Origin: Vreelandella lutescens
Lineage (GTDB): Bacteria; Pseudomonadota; Gammaproteobacteria; Pseudomonadales; Halomonadaceae
DNA length: 64,000 bases
Direction of reading: 5' to 3'
Assembly (NCBI RefSeq): GCF_014640815.1
Contig: NZ_BMHM01000001.1
Coordinates: forward strand, 310,001-374,000
The position numbers and the translations under genes were made by a program. The first letter of the stretch is position 1. Every line of letters begins with the position of its first letter. This document shows, in pieces, positions 32,905 to 40,707 of this stretch. The notes below the pieces were generated by a model that made no database searches, had not been told where the DNA came from, and saw nothing but the letters and a program-made list of their open reading frames with translations.

Positions 32905-32926
32905 ACCCGCCAATAGGCGGGTTTTT
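32905..32926 (+). terminator. Terminator of guaA
   Basis: ACCCGCC / GGCGGGT stem with AATA loop followed by TTTT, 26 bases past the stop. It is the last native-looking sequence before the AT-rich island. Confidence 0.9.
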
Positions 32927-32956
32927 AAGTTTCATTAGCTATATTTATTCAGTAGT

Positions 32957-34141
32957 ATGAGTGTTATGAAAAACTATAAATTCGTTAGCCTATTTTCTGG
33001 ATGTGGAGGGATGGATCTAGGATTTATCCAAGCAGGTTTCACCCCCATTGCTGCATATGATATATGGGATGTGGCGGTTGAAAACTATCGAAACAATATT
33101 GGTAGCCATGCTCATATCGCCGATTTATCATTAGAAAAATTTTCTGAAAATATTCATTGTGACATCGTATTAGCAGGTTCTCCTTGCCAGGGATTTTCAA
33201 CAATTGGCAAAAGAGATATAGAAGATCCGCGAAACAATTTGATAAAAAAAGCAGTTGAAATAGCCTTGAAGCTTGAACCAAAAATAATAGTGCTAGAAAA
33301 TGTACTTGGTCTTCTACAAGGAAAGCATAAAAAATATTGGAATTATATAATTGATAAATTAGAAAATAGTGGCTATAGAACAATTACGCGTATTGTTGAT
33401 GCAAGAGACTTTGGATTGCCGCAATCGAGGAAAAGAGTATTTGTTATTGCGAGTAAAGGGCAGAAAAATCTTGATGTCTTTAATTTTTCAATAAAAGCAA
33501 AAACTTTAGCTGAATGTATAACAGATATTGCTGATCTGCCAAATCATAATCCAGTTCAGTTAAGTAATGAAAGTAAAGATTACATAATTTCTTCAAAAAT
33601 TTTGCCTGGAAAAAAATTATGTAATGTAAGAGGTGGCATTGCTTCAGTTCATACTTGGGATATACCTGAAGTATATGGTTATGTTGATGAAGTTGAGAGG
33701 GAAATACTTGAAACAATAATGAAATTACGTAGACGGAATAGGAAAAGAGATTTTGGTGATGCAGATCCAGTTGATGTAAAAAGTATCGCTTTAGAAGTAA
33801 GTTGTGATATTGAACGTTGTTTGGAAAATTTGATAGATAAGAAGTATTTAAAAAAAGTGGGCGATTTTTATGATTTGGCTAACACCTTTAATGGTAAATA
33901 CCGTCGGCCCGATCCTAATGGTGTATCTTATACAGTAGATACCCGTTTTGGAGATCCTAAATGTTTTCTTCACCCTGTCGAGCATAGAGGATTTAGTGCT
34001 AGGGAAGCTGCTCGTATTCAAGGGTTTCCAGATGATTATGTTTTCTTTGGTAATGTGCGAGATCAGTTTAAAATGATAGGAAATGCAATTCCACCTGTTA
34101 TGGCAAAAGGGATTGCAGAGAAGATTAAAAAAATAATTTAG
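32957..34141 (+). CDS. DNA (cytosine-5) methyltransferase of the island
   Basis: A 394-residue C5-methyltransferase. Motif I is FVSLFSGCGGMDLGF, motif IV is GSPCQGFS with catalytic Cys77, motif VI ENV, motif VIII QSRKRVFVIA, motif IX around the second EAARIQGFP region and motif X MIGNAIPP. Between VIII and IX, in the target-recognition region, lies a stretch (about residues 235-310) that reads like a winged-helix insertion (EREILETIMKLRRRNRKRDF, then SCDIERCLENLIDKKYLKKV). Start could also be the ATG at 32966; neither has a strong ribosome binding site. It is first in the island operon, with no restriction endonuclease recognised nearby. Confidence 0.92.
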   Translation: MSVMKNYKFVSLFSGCGGMDLGFIQAGFTPIAAYDIWDVAVENYRNNIGSHAHIADLSLEKFSENIHCDIVLAGSPCQGFSTIGKRDIEDPRNNLIKKAVEIALKLEPKIIVLENVLGLLQGKHKKYWNYIIDKLENSGYRTITRIVDARDFGLPQSRKRVFVIASKGQKNLDVFNFSIKAKTLAECITDIADLPNHNPVQLSNESKDYIISSKILPGKKLCNVRGGIASVHTWDIPEVYGYVDEVEREILETIMKLRRRNRKRDFGDADPVDVKSIALEVSCDIERCLENLIDKKYLKKVGDFYDLANTFNGKYRRPDPNGVSYTVDTRFGDPKCFLHPVEHRGFSAREAARIQGFPDDYVFFGNVRDQFKMIGNAIPPVMAKGIAEKIKKII

Positions 34142-34150
34142 GGGTGCTAA

Positions 34151-35158
34151 ATGGATAGTGAGTTAAGTGTAATAGAAAAGCTTGAACGTAGCATGGAGTT
34201 TGATAAAGATAGGCCAATGAAAGCAGGTGCATTGCGGGCTTTATATGAAACTTTAGCAGAGCACCTCTATCATCAATATGAGCCCACTAGAGGATCTAGT
34301 AATGCTAGACTATCCAGAGATTTCATTGTCAGACTCAACGAATGGTTAAAATGTTTTCGTAGTGAAGAAGATCAGTGGATTGCTTTTAAGTCGATAGAAT
34401 ATTTCTTTTTTGCTGGGCAATCAGAGTTTGATGAATTATACCGTTGTGCCTTTGATCACGTAATAAAACCATGGATAATAGATGAAAATAATATTGATAT
34501 TTTTTCTGCTGAATCAACAGGAATTTTAAATCAAGAGCTCGCAAAAATTTGGCCTTGTCCGATCAGTGATAGTTTGAGAATTAATAGTTTCTTACATTTA
34601 ACTGGACTAAAAGGGCAAAGTCTTAGACCTGACTGGATGAGTTTAAATAGTTTAGGGGATCCTGGTAAAATAAAAGACTTTTGTGATAAAGAAAATTTAA
34701 AATATTTGGTTTTAATTGAAGATTTTATAGGGTCCGGTGGGCAGGCCGCAAGGTTGTTGAACTTTGCATTATCTGTATTTAACGGTCCTATTCTGATTAT
34801 ACCTTTAGTAATATGTGCACAAGGCGATAAAAAAATCAGAGGGAAGTTAGAAGCTATTGGTAGGGCTAATGTTAAGTATCAACCTGTAACTATTGTTCCT
34901 GAAGTATGTATGGTAACTGAAGAATTACAAACTCAGCAGCCAGCTTTTTTTGATCAGTTAAGAGTAGTCTTAAAAAACGGATATAATATTATTAATCAAA
35001 AAATGGATGGTGAGGAATATGGTTGGAAAAAAACTGGCAGTTTAATAGTGTTATATAGCAACTGTCCAAATAATACTCCTCCTATCTATCATAAAGTAAC
35101 GGATAGCTGGAATCCTGTTTTTCCGCGATTTGACCGTGAGGCGGAGGTAAAGAGATGA
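34151..35158 (+). CDS. Phosphoribosyltransferase-like protein of conflict-system type
   Basis: A 335-residue protein I cannot assign to a characterised enzyme. Its clearest motif is the PRPP-binding loop of type I phosphoribosyltransferases: LVLIEDFIGSGGQAARLL with the acidic pair Glu190-Asp191 and the SGGQ loop. The N-terminal half is helical and acidic, without membrane segments. I recall PRTase-like domains of this kind from surveys of bacterial conflict systems and some retrons; this is memory, not a search. GGGGTG precedes the ATG; the stop overlaps the ATPase gene by 4 bases. Confidence 0.72.
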   Translation: MDSELSVIEKLERSMEFDKDRPMKAGALRALYETLAEHLYHQYEPTRGSSNARLSRDFIVRLNEWLKCFRSEEDQWIAFKSIEYFFFAGQSEFDELYRCAFDHVIKPWIIDENNIDIFSAESTGILNQELAKIWPCPISDSLRINSFLHLTGLKGQSLRPDWMSLNSLGDPGKIKDFCDKENLKYLVLIEDFIGSGGQAARLLNFALSVFNGPILIIPLVICAQGDKKIRGKLEAIGRANVKYQPVTIVPEVCMVTEELQTQQPAFFDQLRVVLKNGYNIINQKMDGEEYGWKKTGSLIVLYSNCPNNTPPIYHKVTDSWNPVFPRFDREAEVKR

Positions 35159-37179
35159 ATAAGTTTGATAATCCTTTTCATGACCTTTGGGTTACTGAAA
35201 TATTATCTCCAGGTGAGTTTGTTAAGATGTTTAGCCCAATCGTAGCATCACATGCTGAGGATTTATTCAGTACAGGAAATGTGATTGTTAAAGGAAGGCA
35301 AGGTAGTGGTAAAAGTATGCTGCTAGGGCTTCTGAATACCAAAACAAGAGTTGCTTATGAAAGAGCTAAACAGCCTTACCCAGCCCCGAAAGGTTATAAT
35401 AATCAGTTTATATCAGCAGGAGTTCATTTAATAAAAGATAATGTTCGAATTGTATCTTCCCGTGTTAATGAGTGTAAAGAAAATGTTCGAAAGGAGTGGG
35501 CCGCTGCTACTTTCTCAGATTATTTAAATTTTCTTCTTTTAAATGATCTTGTGGACAATGTTGTTTATCTTAAAGAAGAGCAAATAAAAGATAATGTCCT
35601 ATCTTCTTTTTTAAAAATTTCAATAAATGAACCTGAAGAAATGGTTTTTTTGAAGTTGTTAAAAGAAAATGAAGTCTGGGAGGGGTACTTAAATGATTGT
35701 CATAGTTTTTTAGATTTGGTAAAGAAAATAAAAAATAGAATTTCTATATATCGGCGTTATTTTAATTTTAACTCAGATGAGCTTCCCCGAGAAATAGAAG
35801 CAAGTAAAACTATTATTGGAGAGCCAGTGGCAGTTTTTGCTGAAGCTCTTCGAGTGTCAGGTATTATTCCACTTAAAACGAAAGTTTTTTTAAGGATAGA
35901 TCAGCACGAAGAACTTTATGAGTTAGAGAAAAGCACCGGCCACGCAGATGTATACCGAGAAGTGATTAACAGAGCTTTGGCAATGCGTGATGGTCGTGTT
36001 GCTTATAGAGTTGGAACAAGACATTATGCTTGGGGAACCAATATAAAGGTATGGGGAAGTGGTGCTCATTTAGAAAATATGAGAGATTATACCACAATTG
36101 ATATCGATTATATGTTTAGGAAGCATGAGAATCCATCTTTGGGCGCTCCATTCGAAGCATTTGCTGAAGATGTATTTGTTAGAAGACTTGAAGTATATAG
36201 TGATGAGTTTAAGTCTGACAAAGTGAATGGAAGTATGCTTTCATATGTTTTTGGGAATACTTTATCTCCTCAAGAAAGAGCGAAAAAATATGTAGGACTA
36301 AAAAAACCTAGTGCTAAGTTTTTTAAAGGGCTGTCAGAAGAGTGGGTTGAATATCTTCAAGAGTTATGGGAAAACGCTCCTTTAGATGCTTGGATGTTAA
36401 GAGCATGGCTCGATCAAAAAATACAGGTCAATAAAAAAACTAGTTTATCAAGCTCTCCTGAAAATGAATTTGATGCTATTGCAAAAAAATATTGGATAAA
36501 AGAGCGCAACGAAATTGCTTTGGTACAGTTAGCTGGTGAAATGAGAGAAATGGTATATTGGAGCGGTAAACGACATATAGTTAATCTTTCTGGTTCTAAT
36601 ATTTTAGCTTTTATGACCATCTGTAGAGCAGTATGGTCTGCTTGGTTAAGAAGCACTTCTGATGAAGATTTGAAACGTACCTCTTTACCTAAAATTGGCG
36701 TTGATAAACAAATGATAGGTATTTATGAGGCAAGTCGCATATGGTCAGAGAAGTTGAAGGAAGGGGCTGACGGGGATAGGCGTTATGAGTTTATAAGTTT
36801 CTTAGGCTCATGGTTTTCAAAAAAGGTAAGGAATGATAAAGCCCTTTCAAATCCAGGGCATAATGGTTTTTCAATGCTGAAGTACGATTTTGAACGCAAT
36901 GAACAAGATATTATTTCGTTAATTAAAAGCTGTCGTGATCAAGGAGATCTTGTTGAATCCGATCATACTTCAAAAAGTAAGGATGGCCTTTTAAGAATAA
37001 AATGGTATTTACATCCCTTGCTATGCCCCTATTTTAGAATTCCTCATATTAGAACTAAAGAACCAATTTATATATCTAGTGCTGAATTAGAGGCTAACTT
37101 TTCTACTTTTGTACATAAAAGTGATGAAAATATTTCGGAAGAAGTAAAACCAATTCAAAAAGACCTTTTTGGAGAGTGA
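35155..37179 (+). CDS. P-loop ATPase (ORC/CDC6- or STAND-like) of the island
   Basis: A 674-residue protein with Walker A GRQGSGKS (residues 47-54) after FSTGNVIVKG, and a Walker B-like FLRIDQHEE (Asp249, Glu252-253). A sensor-type segment RVAYRVGTRHYAWG follows. The remaining 400 residues are helical and end in a probable winged-helix segment (LLRIKWYLHPLLCPYF) and a hydrophilic tail. This layout resembles ORC/CDC6-like and STAND ATPases used as sensors or switches in anti-phage systems. GGAGG lies just upstream of the ATG, inside the previous gene, so the two are translationally coupled. Confidence 0.75.
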   Translation: MNKFDNPFHDLWVTEILSPGEFVKMFSPIVASHAEDLFSTGNVIVKGRQGSGKSMLLGLLNTKTRVAYERAKQPYPAPKGYNNQFISAGVHLIKDNVRIVSSRVNECKENVRKEWAAATFSDYLNFLLLNDLVDNVVYLKEEQIKDNVLSSFLKISINEPEEMVFLKLLKENEVWEGYLNDCHSFLDLVKKIKNRISIYRRYFNFNSDELPREIEASKTIIGEPVAVFAEALRVSGIIPLKTKVFLRIDQHEELYELEKSTGHADVYREVINRALAMRDGRVAYRVGTRHYAWGTNIKVWGSGAHLENMRDYTTIDIDYMFRKHENPSLGAPFEAFAEDVFVRRLEVYSDEFKSDKVNGSMLSYVFGNTLSPQERAKKYVGLKKPSAKFFKGLSEEWVEYLQELWENAPLDAWMLRAWLDQKIQVNKKTSLSSSPENEFDAIAKKYWIKERNEIALVQLAGEMREMVYWSGKRHIVNLSGSNILAFMTICRAVWSAWLRSTSDEDLKRTSLPKIGVDKQMIGIYEASRIWSEKLKEGADGDRRYEFISFLGSWFSKKVRNDKALSNPGHNGFSMLKYDFERNEQDIISLIKSCRDQGDLVESDHTSKSKDGLLRIKWYLHPLLCPYFRIPHIRTKEPIYISSAELEANFSTFVHKSDENISEEVKPIQKDLFGE

Positions 37180-37182
37180 ATC

Positions 37183-38196
37183 GTGCCTATGATACATCCT
37201 TGGGGTAAATTTGATTGGATGTTTGACAAGTTAGATAAAAGAAATTGGCTTGTTATTTCTTCAAATTCTTTTGAAGAACGCTGCTTGGCATTACCACTGA
37301 AGTTAAAAGAAAGAAAGCTGGTCGATAAAGTCCTGTGTATTGATTTAACGTCCCCCAACGCCAAGTTTAAAGATGAGATTTCTGATGCAAAGTCGAAAAA
37401 TAAAAATATATATCAACATAATTTCAAGGGAAAAATAGATTTTTTCGAAGAGGATCTGTTGGTTTCGCCTAGCTATTGGAATGATTTTTCGAATGAGATA
37501 ATAAATTCTAACTGTGACTCAATTGTTATTGATATTACTGCTTTGCCTAAAAGAGTTTTCTTTTTTTTAATTAAGAAAATGGTTAGGGAAAAAGCTATTA
37601 AGAACTTAGTCGCTTGTTACACACGAGCAGGTAGTTATAAAGAGGGTAAGCTTACAGAGGATGCTGAGCCTCCAGCAGCTTTGCCTGGATTTGCTAAAAC
37701 TTCTACCGACTATAAGGAGTCTTTAGTAGTAGTTAGTGTTGGTTACATGTCATTTAATTTAAATGACTATCTAGAGCAGGGGTCTGTGAAAGATGTGAAG
37801 TATATGTTTCCATTTCCTCCAGGCTCCCCTAGCTTCAGAAGAAATTGGAATTTATTGCATAAAATATCACTTACCTCAGTTGGCGAAACTAAAGCTAATA
37901 ATATAAGAAGAGTGCATGCAATGGATATGTTTGCAGCTTTAGACTGGCTAAAAGAAATTAGAAAAAATGAGGTTTCAGAAAAAAGTTTTAATATGGATAT
38001 GATTCCTTTAGGCCCTAAAACACATGCTCTAGCTATGGCCTTAAATTATCTCGATTATGAAGACCATTCTGAAGTTGTTTACTCGCAGCCTAGACTATAT
38101 CATCCTGAATATTCTAAAGGTGTGATGCTAGATGCAGATAATATTCCCGAAATATATTCTTATTGCTTGAAGGTTAGAGGCATAAAAATGTTTTGA
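37183..38196 (+). CDS. Unrecognised island protein, possible Rossmann-like sensor/effector
   Basis: A 337-residue protein of no family known to me. It reads as alternating strands and helices: WLVISSNSFEERCLALPLKL, KVLCIDLTS, SIVIDITALPKRVFFFLIKK and VVVSVGYMSFN. A C-terminal loop IPLGPKTHALAMAL recalls the small-Gly-Lys loop of CARF-like nucleotide sensors, but that is a weak analogy. No membrane helix or known nuclease motif is visible. The start is GTG with GGAGAG 6 bases upstream, 3 bases after the ATPase stop, so it belongs to the same operon. Confidence 0.65.
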   Translation: MPMIHPWGKFDWMFDKLDKRNWLVISSNSFEERCLALPLKLKERKLVDKVLCIDLTSPNAKFKDEISDAKSKNKNIYQHNFKGKIDFFEEDLLVSPSYWNDFSNEIINSNCDSIVIDITALPKRVFFFLIKKMVREKAIKNLVACYTRAGSYKEGKLTEDAEPPAALPGFAKTSTDYKESLVVVSVGYMSFNLNDYLEQGSVKDVKYMFPFPPGSPSFRRNWNLLHKISLTSVGETKANNIRRVHAMDMFAALDWLKEIRKNEVSEKSFNMDMIPLGPKTHALAMALNYLDYEDHSEVVYSQPRLYHPEYSKGVMLDADNIPEIYSYCLKVRGIKMF

Positions 38197-38321
38197 TATC
38201 ATAATTTATTATGTATTTTTTGATATGAAAAGATAAAGTTATTTTTGACCTAAACCCTGCTGATACTGAAGATGGGATGACGTCGTCTCTTTCCCATCAG
38301 AATCCACTCCCTGACTAGCCC

Positions 38322-38385
38322 ATGAGCCGAATATAAACCATAATCGGCTCATAATATCTCTGAATAGACGGAGCGATCGGCTCAT
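38322..38385 (+). promoter_or_regulatory. Operator repeats in front of the Fic gene
   Basis: ATGAGCCGA (38322-38330) and TCGGCTCAT (38344-38352) form an inverted repeat with a 13-base gap. A third copy, TCGGCTCAT (38377-38385), runs into the Fic start codon. The Fic protein has a C-terminal winged helix, so autoregulation is likely. A related cluster lies at 46024-46069. Confidence 0.7.
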
Positions 38386-39496
38386 GTATATCTGGGAACA
38401 GCCACATTGGCCGCATTTTGAGTGGGACGAATCCGCGCTGCGGCCTACGTTAGATGCCGTGCGGCTGCTTCAAGGGCGCGTGTTGGGTAAAACCGAGGTA
38501 GCGCCTGGGCAGGCAGATCTGGATGTTGAGATGGATGCGCTAATCCAGAACGCGATTCGTACCAGCGAAATCGAAGGCGAACGTCTGGATGTTGGCTCTG
38601 TTAGGTCTTCCGTTGCCCGCCAGTTGGGCATCGAGCAGGCCGGTATGTCTGGCAGAACAACACCAGAATCTGAGGCGTTGGTTGAGCTATTGCTGCAATC
38701 CACGCGTCAGTTAGATGAGCCGCTGACCCATGAGCGGTTGTGCCTGTGGCAGTCCATGCTGTTTGTGCAAGGCCCTGGCCTTATTAGTCAGGTACGGGTG
38801 GGCGAGTTGCGCGGTGATCATCCCATGCAGGTAGTCTCAGGACGGCTGGATCGGCCTACCGTTCATTTCGAAGCGCCACCCCGTGAACAGTTGGATGCCG
38901 AATTAGATGCGTTTCTGACGTGGTTCAACCATCCGCCGCAGGGGCTAGATGCCTTGGTTCGTGCGGGCATTGCACATCTATGGTTGGTTACCTTGCACCC
39001 CTTTGACGATGGCAATGGGCGCGTCACCCGCGCCGTCACCGACCGTGCGCTTGCGCAGGCAGAGCGACAATCGGTGCGTTTCTACTCTCTAAGTGCGGCA
39101 ATCATGGCGCGACGAAGCGCTTACTACGACTACCTCGAAAACACCCAGAAAGGCAGCCTCGATATTACGCCTTGGCTGTTGTGGTTCCTCGATACGCTAA
39201 AAGAGGCGCTTGAGCAGGCGCTGTTAAGAATTGATCGTGTGTTAGTGAAAGCGACCTTTTGGCAGCAACATGCCACTAAGGTACTGAACGAACGGCAAAT
39301 TAAGGTGCTGAACCGCTTGCTGGATACCGCAGGGGAAGAATTTGCTCAGGGTATCAATGCCCGCAAGTACCAGTCGCTTGCCAAGGTGAGTAAAGCCACC
39401 GCCACGCGGGATTTGGCAGAACTAGTGGAGAAAGGCTGCCTTTCCAAGCTTCCCGGCGGCGGGCGCAGCACGCGTTACTCTGTGGAGGTGGGCTAG
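38384..39496 (+). CDS. Fic family protein (class II) with DUF4172 and winged-helix domains
   Basis: A 370-residue protein. The N-terminal DUF4172-type region (MYIWEQPHWPHFEWDESALR) contains the inhibitory helix motif TSEIEG (Thr60, Glu64, Gly65), which blocks ATP orientation in class II Fic proteins. The catalytic motif HPFDDGNGR is intact (near residue 206), so AMP transfer to a protein target is expected once relieved. The last 60 residues form a winged helix (SLAKVSKATATRDLAELVEKGCL) that may bind the operator repeats overlapping the start. Composition is native-like, unlike the island just upstream. The cellular target is unknown. Confidence 0.9.
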   Translation: MYIWEQPHWPHFEWDESALRPTLDAVRLLQGRVLGKTEVAPGQADLDVEMDALIQNAIRTSEIEGERLDVGSVRSSVARQLGIEQAGMSGRTTPESEALVELLLQSTRQLDEPLTHERLCLWQSMLFVQGPGLISQVRVGELRGDHPMQVVSGRLDRPTVHFEAPPREQLDAELDAFLTWFNHPPQGLDALVRAGIAHLWLVTLHPFDDGNGRVTRAVTDRALAQAERQSVRFYSLSAAIMARRSAYYDYLENTQKGSLDITPWLLWFLDTLKEALEQALLRIDRVLVKATFWQQHATKVLNERQIKVLNRLLDTAGEEFAQGINARKYQSLAKVSKATATRDLAELVEKGCLSKLPGGGRSTRYSVEVG

Positions 39497-39529
39497 GGTT
39501 GCCTGTTGAGAACGATAGGTTCCAAGGAG

Positions 39530-39838
39530 TTAGTCAGAAACCCTATCGCAGTTGTCGTGATACAGCTTCGCATCGGTGCCTAGCGCTAGGTGCTCGGTGG
39601 CGCTGTTGTAGTAAAAGTGGCCATGCTCAACGTTGGCAAGGTAAAAATCCCCGCAAACCCCATAGCCCTTGTTGACGCGTTTTAAATGCGAGATGTCGGC
39701 CTGCGTTTGGCTGCCGAGGCGTTGCGAGATGCTTGCGGCGATGTGCGCATCACGCTGGGCCTCGGAGTAGGCTTGGCCACCGAATATCAGGCCTGCCACG
39801 ATGAAAATGGCGACAACGGGAATCCATAGGTTATGCAT
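39530..39838 (-). CDS. Small membrane-anchored hypothetical protein
   Basis: A 102-residue protein with one N-terminal hydrophobic segment (about residues 5-24, VVAIFIVAGLIFGGQAY) and a probably periplasmic polar domain with two cysteines (GVCGDFYLANVEHGHFYY and HDNCDRV) that could form a disulfide. No family recognised. The codon use matches the chromosome. It is convergent with the Fic gene. Confidence 0.6.
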   Translation of the reverse strand: MHNLWIPVVAIFIVAGLIFGGQAYSEAQRDAHIAASISQRLGSQTQADISHLKRVNKGYGVCGDFYLANVEHGHFYYNSATEHLALGTDAKLYHDNCDRVSD

Positions 39839-40093
39839 AGCGTGCCCAGTGAGTAGGTGTGGTGTGCATGATGCCAGTAGGCGAAGTAGTTAGCAGGATA
39901 ATAACGGGTTGCTGGTTTAGCTGCACTGATGGGTGTGGGCTGCGTGCGTTGCTGTTGAATGCCTCTAGCAGATTGAATAAGCTGCCTGCCGCTAGAAAGC
40001 CCTATTCAACTCTCCGCATCATCCCGAATCTCGATAAAAAATGGCGTTTACGTGCCGCCCACGGCTCCAGGGTTACTTTATGGATGAACGCAA

Positions 40094-40675
40094 ATGACGC
40101 TTGAGCATTTGGTGGCGAATTATGGCAGCTTCGGCTTGTTCGTGGGGGCGAGCTTGGAGGGCGAAGGCATCGCGATGCTGGGCGGCATCATGTCTCATCA
40201 GCACCTGATCGGCGTTTGGCCCGCGATCATCGCCCTGGCGTTGGGCTCTTTCCTGGCGGATCAAGTGTTCTTCCTGCTTGGGCATGGAGGGCGCAATAGC
40301 GCTATCGTTCGTTCGGTGCAGGGAAGCGCAGCGGGTGGGCGTGTAGTGAACACGTTCAACGCCCACCCGGACGTTTTCGCGTTCTCCTTGCGCTTCCTTT
40401 ACGGGCTACGCATGGTCGGTGCGGTGACGATTGGCACGACCGATTATCCATGGCCACGATTTATCCTGCTCAATGCTATTTCAGCGTTGCTCTGGGCGAT
40501 GGCCTGGGTCACGCTCGGCTATGTGTGTGGTCTGGCCATCGCGCCACTGTTTGAGCGATTAAGCGGCCTTTCCCATTTTGTGTGGGCGGGTGTTGCCGTT
40601 GCCCTTTGCATCGCGGTAGTGGCCGTGATGGCTACCAGGCGGAGACGAACTCAGCGCTTAACGATGCGCGATTGA
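40094..40675 (+). CDS. DedA/VTT-domain membrane protein
   Basis: A 193-residue membrane protein with four to five hydrophobic segments and the DedA hallmarks: GSFGLFVGASLEGEGIAMLGG near the N-terminus and FSLRFLYGLRMVGAVTIGTT containing the conserved arginine region. DedA proteins include lipid (undecaprenyl phosphate or phospholipid) translocases. The short size is within range. Upstream 39839-40093 (about 255 bases) holds no other gene that I can support. Confidence 0.85.
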   Translation: MTLEHLVANYGSFGLFVGASLEGEGIAMLGGIMSHQHLIGVWPAIIALALGSFLADQVFFLLGHGGRNSAIVRSVQGSAAGGRVVNTFNAHPDVFAFSLRFLYGLRMVGAVTIGTTDYPWPRFILLNAISALLWAMAWVTLGYVCGLAIAPLFERLSGLSHFVWAGVAVALCIAVVAVMATRRRRTQRLTMRD

Positions 40676-40707
40676 GCTTGATGCCTCCGCCAGAAGCGGC
40701 ATTACCC

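Larger units (their letters stand above)
32930..38300 (+). other. AT-rich genomic island with a four-gene candidate defence operon
   Basis: Base composition drops sharply right after the guaA terminator and recovers just before the Fic gene at 38.4 kb. Codon use changes too: AT-ending codons such as AAA, GAA, ATA and TTA dominate, unlike the GC-ending codons on both sides. All four genes read the same way and are nearly contiguous (gaps of 9 and 3 bases, one 4-base overlap). I found no integrase, transposase or repeat of the guaA 3' end at the right side, so how it arrived is not visible. Confidence 0.85.

Noticed and set aside
34151..35158. Retron system around the PRTase-like gene
   Set aside because: Some retrons carry PRTase-like effectors, but there is no reverse transcriptase in the four genes and no msr/msd-like structured region was recognised.
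38197..38240. Hairpin TGATATC...GATATGA after the last island gene as a terminator
   Set aside because: Arms are short and AT-rich with imperfect pairing; an AT-rich stretch would give this by chance.
32850..38380. Integrase-type att sites flanking the island
   Set aside because: I looked for a copy of the guaA 3' end in 38197-38383 and saw none, and no integrase is present. The island claim rests on composition and gene content only.
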